A stretch of DNA of 64,000 nucleotides from assembly GCF_041435495.1 (NCBI RefSeq), contig NZ_CP108644.1:7177501-7241500 (forward strand), in the 5' to 3' direction. Shown one piece after another: positions 7,980 through 15,475 of the stretch; positions within the stretch are counted from its first letter, which is position 1, and each line of letters opens with the position of its first letter. The stretch comes from Streptomyces sp. NBC_01116. Lineage in GTDB: Bacteria; Actinomycetota; Actinomycetes; Streptomycetales; Streptomycetaceae. The translations under genes and the position numbers were made by a program. The notes under the pieces are model-generated. The model had not been told where the DNA came from. It did not search any database and saw only the letters and a list, made by a program, of their open reading frames with translations.

Positions 7980-9224
7980 GTGCAGGCAGCAAAGGAAACA
8001 CCCGAGCGGCCACCGGGCCGGCTCCACCGGGCGCGAGTGCTCTACCGCAACGTCTCCAAACGACGCATGGCGTGGCACTTGCTCAAGGACACCGTCAACT
8101 CGTGCATCGAGTACCGCATCCTGGGACTCGCGGCCGAGGCGGCGTTCTTCACCCTGCTCTCGCTGCCCCCGCTGCTGCTCGGCATGATCGGACTGCTCGG
8201 TTACGTCGACGAGTGGACGACGACCACCACCGTCGCCTCCATCGAGCGCAACATCCTCTCCGCCGCCCAGACGGTGCTGTCCGAGCGCGGGGTCAACGAC
8301 TTCGCCAAACCGCTGCTCGCCGACGTCACGACCGGGGCCCGCCCCGACATCATCTCCATCGGCTTCGCCATCGCCCTGTGGTCCGGCTCCCGCGCGGTGA
8401 ACGTCTTCATCGACACCATCACCGTCATGTACGGACTCGACGGCCACCGCGGCATCGTCAAGACCCGGCTGCTCGCCTTCCTGCTGTACGTCGTCGCCCT
8501 CCTGATCGGTGCGGTGGTGCTGCCGCTGCTGGTCGTCGGCCCGGACCGGGTCGTCGAACTGGTGCCGTGGGGCACCGAGGTCATAGCCGTCCTGTACTGG
8601 CCGCTCGTGATACTGCTGGGCGTCGCGTTCCTCACGACGCTCTACCACGTGTCCGTGCCGGTGCGCTCACCCTGGATCGAGGACGTCCCCGGGGCCCTGA
8701 TGGCGCTCGGCATGTGGGTCCTCGGCAGCTTCCTGCTCCGGATCTACCTGACCAACACGGTCGAAGGCCCCACCATCTACGGCTCCTTGGCGGCGCCGAT
8801 CGCCGTCCTCCTGTGGATCGGCATCTCCGCCTTCGCGGTCCTGGTCGGCGCCGCGGTCAACGCGGCCATCGACCGGGTGTGGCCCTCGCTCGCCACGGCC
8901 GCCGCCCGCGAGGCCACCGAACGCGTCCGGGCCGCGCAGGCCGCCGAGTTCGTCGCCCGTACCCGCTCGGCCGCCTACGCCGGAGCGGACGACGACGATG
9001 ACGAGGACGACGGCCCCGCGTACATGCCCTCCGAGTTCCCCGAGCGCTGGTCCCGCTTCCTGCCGCCCGACGACGTGAAGTCCCGGCTGCACGCGACCTG
9101 GGAGAAGGACCCCAGGGACCCGAAGGAACCCAAGGAGTCCAAGGAGTCCAAGGAGTCCAGGGAGCCCGGAGGGATCGCGGAGCCCAGGACGTCCGGGCCG
9201 GCGGAGGAACCACCCTCCCGCTGA
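7980..9224 (+). CDS. YihY/BrkB family inner membrane protein
   Basis: A 414-residue integral membrane protein with about six predicted helices, starting with the family signature LGLAAEAAFFTLLSLPPLLLG. The segment VALWSGSRAVNVFIDTITVMYG is also typical. The family was once called RNase BN in error; its function is unknown, possibly transport or envelope related. The tail after about residue 330 is soluble and highly charged, with a DDDDDEDD run and a 9-bp tandem repeat encoding KES. The GTG at 7980 lies inside an AAGGAGG sequence, so it cannot use that as a ribosome binding site. The TACGGT six bases upstream suggests a leaderless start; an internal start is the alternative. Confidence 0.82.
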   Translation: MQAAKETPERPPGRLHRARVLYRNVSKRRMAWHLLKDTVNSCIEYRILGLAAEAAFFTLLSLPPLLLGMIGLLGYVDEWTTTTTVASIERNILSAAQTVLSERGVNDFAKPLLADVTTGARPDIISIGFAIALWSGSRAVNVFIDTITVMYGLDGHRGIVKTRLLAFLLYVVALLIGAVVLPLLVVGPDRVVELVPWGTEVIAVLYWPLVILLGVAFLTTLYHVSVPVRSPWIEDVPGALMALGMWVLGSFLLRIYLTNTVEGPTIYGSLAAPIAVLLWIGISAFAVLVGAAVNAAIDRVWPSLATAAAREATERVRAAQAAEFVARTRSAAYAGADDDDDEDDGPAYMPSEFPERWSRFLPPDDVKSRLHATWEKDPRDPKEPKESKESKESREPGGIAEPRTSGPAEEPPSR

Positions 9225-9242
9225 CCGCGTTAGCGTGGAACC

Positions 9243-10013
9243 ATGCCCCGGGAACACCAGCGGTACCAGGAACGGCCGTCCCGGCTGGCCGGGGCCGTCG
9301 TCTGGACGCTGGACGTCCCGCCCGGACCGCCGGGCCCCGCCCGGTCCGTCCTTCCCGACGGCTGCATGGACCTGATCTGGTCCGCCGGCCGACTGGTCGT
9401 GGCCGGACCCGACACCCACGCCTTCCGGGTCGACCCCCGCAACCGCGCCTCCTGCGCCGCGATCCGCTTCCCGCCCGGAACCGCCCCCGTACTCCTCGGC
9501 GTACCGGCGCACGAACTGCGCGACCACCGGGTCGAACTCGCCGACCTCTGGTCCCGTGGAGCCGTCGGCGGGCTCGTCGACCGGATCGGCCGGGCCGCCG
9601 ACCCCGCGGCCGCCCTGGAGGACTACGCCCTGGCCCTGGCCGCCGAGACCGGCCCCCCGGACCCGCTCACGGCGGCCGTCGCCGACCGGCTGCGGCGCGG
9701 CGGCTCCGTCGCGGCGACGGCCGCCGAGGTCGGCCTCGGGGCCCGCCAACTGCACCGCCGCTCCCTGGCCGCCTTCGGCTACGGCCCCAAGACCCTGGCC
9801 CGGATCCTCCGCCTTCAGCGCGCCCTGTCCCTCGTCCGCGCGGGCGTGCCGTACGCGGAGGCGGCCGGCGCGGCGGGCTGCGTCGACCAGGCGCACCTGG
9901 CCCGCGAGATGCGCGCCCTCGCCGGGACGACGCTCGGGGCCTACCTCTCGGCGGGCGACGCGGAGGCGAACAGCGACACCCCGCAGCCGTCCGGGTCCAG
10001 GACGACCGCGTAG
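9243..10013 (+). CDS. AraC family transcriptional regulator
   Basis: A 256-residue protein. The N-terminal half has the VLPDGCMDLIW motif of the DUF6597-type sensor domain seen in many small AraC regulators. The C-terminal half has the two HTH motifs, VAATAAEVGLGARQLHRRS and YAEAAGAAGCVDQAHLAREM. TAGCGT lies six bases before the ATG, so the gene may be leaderless. The last 24 codons overlap, tail to tail, the end of the VOC gene on the other strand; the final residues SDTPQPSGSRTTA are therefore constrained by the opposite gene. The likely target is the neighbouring VOC gene or itself. Confidence 0.83.
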   Translation: MPREHQRYQERPSRLAGAVVWTLDVPPGPPGPARSVLPDGCMDLIWSAGRLVVAGPDTHAFRVDPRNRASCAAIRFPPGTAPVLLGVPAHELRDHRVELADLWSRGAVGGLVDRIGRAADPAAALEDYALALAAETGPPDPLTAAVADRLRRGGSVAATAAEVGLGARQLHRRSLAAFGYGPKTLARILRLQRALSLVRAGVPYAEAAGAAGCVDQAHLAREMRALAGTTLGAYLSAGDAEANSDTPQPSGSRTTA

Positions 10014-10345
10014 CGCTGCCCCCACACCGCGTCCCAGGGCTTCGCATGGCCCGTGTACCCGGCTTCGACGAGGTCCGCGTACACCGCGTCCACCTCCGCC
10101 GGGCTGTCGCAGACGAACGCCAGACCGAGCCGCTCGCCGCCCGAGGGCCGCTGCCACCCCGGGTCGAACGAGGCGATGACCTCCTCCGTGTCCCACAGCA
10201 GCCGCTGCCCGCCGGTCAGGGTCACTTCGACATGCGGTGCGGACTCCGCCCCTTCGGGGATGTCGAGGCCGAGCCTGCGGTAGAAGGCGAGCGAGGCCGC
10301 CAGGTCCGCCGTGATGATGCTGATCGCGTCAAGTCGTGGAGTCAT
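9941..10345 (-). CDS. VOC (glyoxalase/bleomycin resistance) superfamily protein
   Basis: A 134-residue single-module vicinal-oxygen-chelate fold protein: it starts MTPRLDAISIITADLAASLA and ends with YAVVLDPDGCGVSLFASA. The order of beta-alpha-beta-beta-beta units fits a glyoxalase-like subunit that dimerises. No specific substrate can be assigned; antibiotic binding, glyoxalase and dioxygenase roles all occur in the family. TACGGT six bases before the ATG suggests a leaderless transcript. Its 3' end overlaps the AraC gene by 73 bases. Confidence 0.82.
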   Translation of the reverse strand: MTPRLDAISIITADLAASLAFYRRLGLDIPEGAESAPHVEVTLTGGQRLLWDTEEVIASFDPGWQRPSGGERLGLAFVCDSPAEVDAVYADLVEAGYTGHAKPWDAVWGQRYAVVLDPDGCGVSLFASASPAER

Positions 10346-10444
10346 GTCCCGACCGTACGCACGCGGCGCCCCGACGGTCTTGTACGAATCGGTCGCCCGG
10401 CCGGAGATCTCTTCCGCGTCCTGAGACCGGTCGCGCTGCTGGCA

Positions 10445-10870
10445 AGATCTTCGGCGCACCCGTCGCCATCGTGGCGACGACGGTCGACTACGCCTACACC
10501 CCCTCGGACCAGAAGCCGGGCGACAGCCATGTGAACGCCCCGGGCGCACCGGGAATGGTGAGGTACCGGTGAAGCTCCCCCGAGACCCACAGCCGTCCGG
10601 CCGTCGCCGCGCCGGTGCGCCGCCACCCGGCCGCCGCGGCCCGGACCTGTGGCGTCTGCTCCGGCCGCAGAGCTCGCGTGGCCTCCTCCTCGGTGTGCTC
10701 ATGGCCGTCGGCGGACTCGTCGGCGGAGTGGGCGGTCTGCCGGCCGGAGAAACGAACTCGGCGACCCTCGGGACCCTCGGCATCGGGGTTCCGGGACTTC
10801 TCGTCACCGTCTCCTGGGGCGTGGCGTACGCCCGGGAGCGCCGAGGGCCACCGGACGGGCGCTCGGAGCG
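10445..10870 (+). pseudogene. Probable remnant of two small overlapping genes
   Basis: One frame reads KIFGAPVAIVATTVDYAY and ends at a TGA at 10570-10572. The next frame starts GTG at 10569 (GTGA overlap, with GAGGT upstream) and encodes about 95 residues with two hydrophobic segments, RGLLLGVLMAVGGLVGG and TLGIGVPGLLVTVSWGVAYA. The overlap looks like a real two-gene unit. However, the first gene has no convincing start and the second has no stop of its own: its frame continues far into the antisense strand of the downstream dehydrogenase gene. This suggests both ends were lost in a rearrangement. A short functional membrane protein cannot be excluded. Confidence 0.35.
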
Positions 10871-10877
10871 GCCGGCC

Positions 10878-12428
10878 TCACCCCAGGCAGTCGGCCGGCG
10901 AGGTCCCCGGGTCGGTCACGGCCAGGCCCAGGGCGGCCCGCTCCGTGATCCACCGCGTCGGCCGGTGGCGCGGGTCGCCCGTCGTCGCGTGCAGCGACCG
11001 CTGGAGCCCCAGCATCCGCGCGGCCCCGACGCGCTCGCCCCAGGCCAGCGGCCCGTACGGATAGCCGAGCCCCGTGGTCACCGCCAGGTCGATGTCCCCG
11101 GGCGCGGCGAGCGAGCGCTCCGCGATCGAGCAGCCGACCGCGACGACGGAGGACAGCAGCCGCTGCGCGACCGTGCCCGCGGTGTCCCGCACCACCGACA
11201 CCGCGTACGGCTCCTCGCCCCCGGCGGCCCGCGCCAGCACCGCCCGCGCGTCCCGGGCGGCCACCGGGTCGCCCGCCGCCGTCACCGCGAGGACCCGCCG
11301 CCGCCCCGCCGGGGGCAGCACCTCCACGCCGAACGTACGCTCCCGGGGCCCCGCGCCCGCCGCGACCGCGGCCGACACCGGCGTCCCCCAGACGGGCACC
11401 AGCACCACGGCCGACGCGGACGGCCCCGCGCCCCGTTCGACCCGGACCCCCGCCGCCTCCAGGGACCCGGCCAGGTCCTCCTCGTACGCGGCGGTCTCCG
11501 CCCGCCCGCCCGGGGCCAGGAACACCGGGCGCTCCGCGTCCCCGGTGACCGGGCTCTCCGGCGCGGGGCCGGACGCCCCCTCGCCGTACGCGTACCAGCC
11601 ACGGCCCGTCTTACGGCCGTGCAGCCCCGCCACCACCCGGTTCGGCGTCAGGAACGACGGGCGCAGCCGGTCCTCGTACCGGAAGCCCTCCCAGATCGAG
11701 TCGATCACGGCGGCCGTCACGTCGAGACCGGTCAGGTCCATCAGCTCGAAGGGACCCATCCGCAGCCCCAGCACGTCCCGGGCGATCCGGTCGATCTCCG
11801 CCGGGCCCGCCACCGACTCCTCCAGCAGCGCGAGCGCCTCGGTCACCAGCCCCCGCCCGGCGTGGTTGACCAGGAAGCCGGGCGTGTCGGCTACGGTCAC
11901 CGCACGGTGTCCGCAGCCCTCCACCAGCTCGGTCAGCAGGGCCGGGATCTCCGGGCGGGTGGCCGCTCCCGGCACCACCTCGACGATCCTCATCAGCGGC
12001 ACCGGGTTGAAGAAGTGCAGCCCGGCCAGGCGCGAGGGGTCCTGGAGCGTCGCGGCGATCCGGGTGACCGACAGGGAGGAGGTGTTGGTCGCGAAGACGG
12101 CGGAGGAGGGCAGGGCCCGCTCCAGCTCGCCGAACACCTCGGCCTTGGTCGCCAGGTCCTCCCGTACGGCCTCGATCACCAGCTCCACCTCCGGTCCCGC
12201 CGCCCACGGCTCGGCGAGCGGCACCAGCCGGGCCACGGCCGCGTCCCGCCCGGCGGCCGGCATGCGGCCCTTGGCGACGGCCCGGTCCAGCATCGAGGCG
12301 ACGAAGTCCAGGGCCTCCGACACCGCCTCGGGCCGTACGTCCGCGAGCTCGACGGTGTGACCGGCGCTCGCCGCCCACTGGGCGATGCCGCGGCCCATGG
12401 CCCCGGCTCCGACGATCCTGATACGCAT
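10878..12428 (-). CDS. 3-hydroxyacyl-CoA dehydrogenase (PaaH/FadB type)
   Basis: NAD-dependent oxidation of 3-hydroxyacyl-CoA to 3-oxoacyl-CoA. The 516-residue protein has the Rossmann motif GAGAMGRG at residues 7-14 and the family segments FATNTSSLSVT, GLHFFNPVPLMRIVEVV and VADTPGFLVNHAGR. Two 3HCDH C-terminal domains follow, the second ending TGLGYPYGPLAWGERVG, as in the stand-alone PaaH/Hbd-like enzymes of aromatic degradation. Start ATG at 12428. It lies downstream of the CoA-transferase genes on the same strand and close to a thiolase, which together would convert hydroxyacyl- or oxoacyl-CoA intermediates to acetyl-CoA and an acyl-CoA. Confidence 0.9.
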   Translation of the reverse strand: MRIRIVGAGAMGRGIAQWAASAGHTVELADVRPEAVSEALDFVASMLDRAVAKGRMPAAGRDAAVARLVPLAEPWAAGPEVELVIEAVREDLATKAEVFGELERALPSSAVFATNTSSLSVTRIAATLQDPSRLAGLHFFNPVPLMRIVEVVPGAATRPEIPALLTELVEGCGHRAVTVADTPGFLVNHAGRGLVTEALALLEESVAGPAEIDRIARDVLGLRMGPFELMDLTGLDVTAAVIDSIWEGFRYEDRLRPSFLTPNRVVAGLHGRKTGRGWYAYGEGASGPAPESPVTGDAERPVFLAPGGRAETAAYEEDLAGSLEAAGVRVERGAGPSASAVVLVPVWGTPVSAAVAAGAGPRERTFGVEVLPPAGRRRVLAVTAAGDPVAARDARAVLARAAGGEEPYAVSVVRDTAGTVAQRLLSSVVAVGCSIAERSLAAPGDIDLAVTTGLGYPYGPLAWGERVGAARMLGLQRSLHATTGDPRHRPTRWITERAALGLAVTDPGTSPADCLG

Positions 12429-12449
12429 GGCGGTGGGAGCCCTTTCAGC

Positions 12450-12525
12450 GGAGACGGAGACGGTTCTCAACGGGTTCTCGACGGAGACGGGGACGGTTCT
12501 TCGGCGGGGACGGAAGCGGTTTCCT
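12450..12525. repeat. Degenerate three-copy repeat GGAGACGGNGACGGTTCT
   Basis: Three imperfect copies of an 18-20 base unit lie between the CoA-transferase and dehydrogenase genes. They fall within a possible 26-codon ORF (12467-12547 on the minus strand) that starts at a TGATG overlap with the end of the CoA-transferase subunit B gene. Whether this ORF is translated is unknown. Confidence 0.4.
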
Positions 12526-12546
12526 CCACCAGGGCGGACGCGGTCA

Positions 12547-13332
12547 TCAGCGGAGGTAGACACGGTCGGGGTCGACATCGTCCCGCAGGAGCCGCAGCTC
12601 GGCGGCGGTCGGCGCGGCCGTCGTCGCCACCGTGCCGGCCGTCCTCAGCTCCCAGCCGGTCGCGGCCCGCACCTGCTCGACGGTGACCCCGGGATGGACG
12701 GCGACCAGCCGCAGCTCGTCGCCGACGCCCTCCCGGGCGAGGACGCCCAGTTCGGTGACGACCCGGGTGACACCGACGCCCAGCGGGCGGATACCGTCCG
12801 CCAGCGCCCGGTCCGGGCCCGGCGTGGTGCAGAAGTCGAGGGCCCCGGCGAAGGAACGCGGTGTGTGGCGGCGCATCACCACGAACACCTCCCGGGCGTT
12901 CGCCATCACCTCGACCGCGCCGCCGGACCCGGGCAGCCGGACCGACGGACGGTCCCAGTCGCCGATGACCGAGGTGTTGAGGCTGCCCCACCGGTCGATC
13001 TGCGCGGCCCCCAGGAAACCCACGTCGATGTGCCCGCCCTGGAGCACCGAGCCGAACAGCGTGGGCATCGACACCACCGCCTCCGCCCCGGTGATCAGGA
13101 CGGCGTCCGCGATGGTCTCCGGCAGACGGGAGGGGTGCGCCCCGCAGACCCCGGACTCGTACACCACCTCGATGCCCGGCGCGACGGTCAGCCGCGCCAG
13201 CTCGGTCGCCGGCGTCGGCAGCCCGATGCCCGCGAACACCGTGCGGCGTCCGGCCAGTTCGCGCGAGGCGACGACGGACAGCAGCTCGGAGGAGGTGACC
13301 GGCCGCGTGGTTCCCGGGTCCCGCCCGCTCAC
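12547..13332 (-). CDS. CoA-transferase subunit B
   Basis: Beta subunit of a family I CoA-transferase of the glutaconate/3-oxoadipate class, moving CoA between succinyl-CoA and an oxoacid. The 261-residue protein has the family features VFAGIGLPTPATELARL, GVCGAHPSRLPETIADA, GGHIDVGFLGAAQIDRWG and LNTSVIGDW. The GTG start at 13332 overlaps the TGA of subunit A (GTGA), so the subunits are coupled. The neighbouring thiolase and hydroxyacyl-CoA dehydrogenase suggest 3-oxoadipate or a related dicarboxylic substrate (PcaJ-like), but glutaconate-type activity is also possible. Confidence 0.87.
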   Translation of the reverse strand: MSGRDPGTTRPVTSSELLSVVASRELAGRRTVFAGIGLPTPATELARLTVAPGIEVVYESGVCGAHPSRLPETIADAVLITGAEAVVSMPTLFGSVLQGGHIDVGFLGAAQIDRWGSLNTSVIGDWDRPSVRLPGSGGAVEVMANAREVFVVMRRHTPRSFAGALDFCTTPGPDRALADGIRPLGVGVTRVVTELGVLAREGVGDELRLVAVHPGVTVEQVRAATGWELRTAGTVATTAAPTAAELRLLRDDVDPDRVYLR

Positions 13333-14270
13333 AGCCGCCTCCCGTAGTCCACCGGCTCGCTCAGCGCCTCGCCGACCGCCAGCCCCGCCCAGAACTCCTC
13401 GCCCTGCTTCGCCACGTACTCCGCGTGGTCGGCGGTGCCGTACACCCACTCCGCCAGCCACTCCCGCAGCCGGGCCGGGTCCTTGCTGATCGCGGACCAG
13501 GAGCGGTAGAAGGCGTTGTCCCGGTCGTAGTAGCCCTGCGCGAACGAGGGGTGCGCCCCGCGCGGGCAGACCACCACCGCGTCGACCGCGTGGGCCGGGA
13601 TCAGCGTGCGGTTCGGGTCCGAGCGGACCACCTCGTCCGCCACCAGCTCCTCCACCACCACGACCGCCTTCTCCGCCGCGAACACCGCCTCGGCCTGGAC
13701 GCCGGTCAGCCCCCAGACCTGGGTGTTGCCCCGGCGGTCGGCGCGCTGCGCGTGGACGATCGTCACGTCCGGGTTGACGGGCGGCACGACGTAGATCTGC
13801 TCGGTCCCCCCGTCGGCGGCCGGGTAGGGCGAGGTGACCTTGCGGATACCGGGGTTGACGGACGGCAGGTCGCTGCCCGCGTACGAGCGCAGCGGGTGGA
13901 ACGGCAGCCGCTGCGCCCCCGCGAGATAGCGGCAGACCATCCCGTAGTGGCTGTACTCCTCGAACGCCAGCGGCTCCGGGGCGGCGCGCTCGATCCGCCG
14001 CCGCAGCTCCCCGAGCGAACCGGCGGAGGAGTTCCCCACGAAGGAGGAGACCAGCCGCGTCACACACCCGGCCGCCAGCATCTGGTCCACCACGATGTCC
14101 GCCGTCATCCGGACGACCGTGAGATTCCGGCGGCCCTGCCGGATGATCTCGTGACCGGCGGCGGTCGGGATGAGATGGGTGAACCCTTCGAGGCTCACGG
14201 TGTCCCCGTCGTGGACGAAGGAGGCGACGGCCTCCCTCATCGACATGACCTTGCCGGCCGTCCCGTCCAC
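13329..14270 (-). CDS. CoA-transferase subunit A
   Basis: Alpha subunit partner of the preceding gene, 313 residues. Features are SLEGFTHLIPTAAGHEIIRQ near the N-terminus, FVGNSSAGSLGELRRRIERA, and RADRRGNTQVWGLTG. The GTG start at 14270 (VDGTAGKVMSM) is chosen because GAGGAGA lies a few bases upstream. An ATG at 14291 would add seven residues, and an internal ATG (MSMREA) is also possible. It is first in the minus-strand unit subunit A, subunit B, dehydrogenase, and is divergent from a LysR gene. Confidence 0.87.
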   Translation of the reverse strand: MDGTAGKVMSMREAVASFVHDGDTVSLEGFTHLIPTAAGHEIIRQGRRNLTVVRMTADIVVDQMLAAGCVTRLVSSFVGNSSAGSLGELRRRIERAAPEPLAFEEYSHYGMVCRYLAGAQRLPFHPLRSYAGSDLPSVNPGIRKVTSPYPAADGGTEQIYVVPPVNPDVTIVHAQRADRRGNTQVWGLTGVQAEAVFAAEKAVVVVEELVADEVVRSDPNRTLIPAHAVDAVVVCPRGAHPSFAQGYYDRDNAFYRSWSAISKDPARLREWLAEWVYGTADHAEYVAKQGEEFWAGLAVGEALSEPVDYGRRL

Positions 14271-14327
14271 GGTTCTCCTCATCGTCCGCATCCGCGGACC
14301 CCACGGTGTCAGCACCCATTGATGGCT

Positions 14328-14338
14328 GTCCAATACCG
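14328..14338 (-). promoter_or_regulatory. Shared motif CGGTATTGGAC upstream of the CoA-transferase unit
   Basis: Read on the minus strand, CGGTATTGGAC lies 57 bases upstream of the CoA-transferase subunit A start, in the LysR/CoA-transferase intergenic region. The same 11 bases recur in the same orientation upstream of the thiolase gene at 15340-15350. A common operator or promoter element for the regulon is likely. Confidence 0.45.
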
Positions 14339-14392
14339 AATTAAGGTCGGATCAAGACACCGGACATATCAATGACGCGAGGGGCGTCCCCC

Positions 14393-15325
14393 ATGGAACT
14401 GCGCCACCTGAAGGCCTTCCTCGCCGTGGCCGAGGAACTGCACTTCGGCCGGGCCGCCAGACGTCTCCAGATGGCACAGCCGCCCCTGAGCCAGCAGATC
14501 CGGCAGCTGGAGAAGGAACTCGGCGTCCAGCTGTTCCGCCGCAACACGCGCTCGGTCCGGCTCACCGGCGCGGGGGAGTCCTTCCTCGACCCCGTACGGA
14601 CCGTCCTCGACGACCTCGACACCGCTGTGCGGGCCGCGCGCTCGGCGGGCCGGGGCGAGTACGGCCGGGTGACGATCGGCTTCGCCGGAGCCTCCAGCCA
14701 CGAGACGCTGCCCCGCCTCACCCGCGCCGTGCGCGCCGCACACCCCGGCCTCGAACTGGTCATGACCGGCCAGACGTACGCCAACGTCGCGCTGTCCCGG
14801 GTCGCCGACGGCTCCCTCGACCTGGGCTTCGTCCGGCTGCCGGTGACCCGGCCCGGGGTGGAGCACCGGGTGATCGACGAGGAGGAGCTGCTGTGCGCCC
14901 TGCCGTTCGACCACCCGCTCGCCCGGTACGAGGCGGTGCCGCTCGGCGAGCTCGCGGACGAACCGTTCGTCTCCTTCCCCGCCAACTCCGGCTCCACCGT
15001 GCGCGACGCGATGACCGAGGCCTGCGAGAGCGCCGGGTTCACCCCGCGCGTCGTCCAGGAGGCCCCCGACTCGTACACGATCATGGCGCTCGTCGCCGCC
15101 GGGGTCGGCGTCACCCTCACGGTCACCTCCGTACGGCACATCCAGCAGGGCGGACTGGTCTACCGGCCCCTCACCGGACCGCCCATCCGCCGCCAGGCGG
15201 CCCTGGCGTGGCGTGCCGACAACCCCTCCGCCGCCCTGCACGCCGTGCTCGCCGTCGCCCGGGACGCCCTGCCGACCCCCGTACGCGAAACGGGCGGAGG
15301 GCACATTGAGACGCCGAGCCTCTGA
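14393..15325 (+). CDS. LysR family transcriptional regulator
   Basis: A 310-residue LysR-type regulator. It starts MELRHLKAFLAVAEELHF with the winged HTH in residues 1-60 (RAARRLQMAQPPLSQQIRQL). A LysR substrate-binding domain begins with YGRVTIGFAGASSH and has the CatR/BenM-like LELVMTGQTYANVALSRVAD. It lies divergent from the CoA-transferase/dehydrogenase genes and directly upstream of the thiolase, so it probably activates this catabolic locus in response to a pathway intermediate. The start at 14393 is chosen by alignment with the family; an ATG 21 bases upstream is less likely. Confidence 0.9.
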   Translation: MELRHLKAFLAVAEELHFGRAARRLQMAQPPLSQQIRQLEKELGVQLFRRNTRSVRLTGAGESFLDPVRTVLDDLDTAVRAARSAGRGEYGRVTIGFAGASSHETLPRLTRAVRAAHPGLELVMTGQTYANVALSRVADGSLDLGFVRLPVTRPGVEHRVIDEEELLCALPFDHPLARYEAVPLGELADEPFVSFPANSGSTVRDAMTEACESAGFTPRVVQEAPDSYTIMALVAAGVGVTLTVTSVRHIQQGGLVYRPLTGPPIRRQAALAWRADNPSAALHAVLAVARDALPTPVRETGGGHIETPSL

Positions 15326-15339
15326 AAAGCGGGCACATC

Positions 15340-15350
15340 CGGTATTGGAC
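15340..15350 (+). promoter_or_regulatory. Shared motif CGGTATTGGAC upstream of the thiolase
   Basis: Identical to the motif upstream of the CoA-transferase unit, here 125 bases before the thiolase GTG and 14 bases after the LysR stop. Between it and the thiolase is a CACCACCCG-rich stretch. It could be the LysR or an IclR-type operator. Confidence 0.45.
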
Positions 15351-15475
15351 CCGCTCAGTCACCGGATGCGAAGGTCACCCCACCACCCGCCCCCGCCACC
15401 CGTCACCTCACCACCCGTCACCGCACCACCCGCGGCCCGCCCGTCGCCCCGGTCGCCCTGAAGGAAGGCTCCCCC

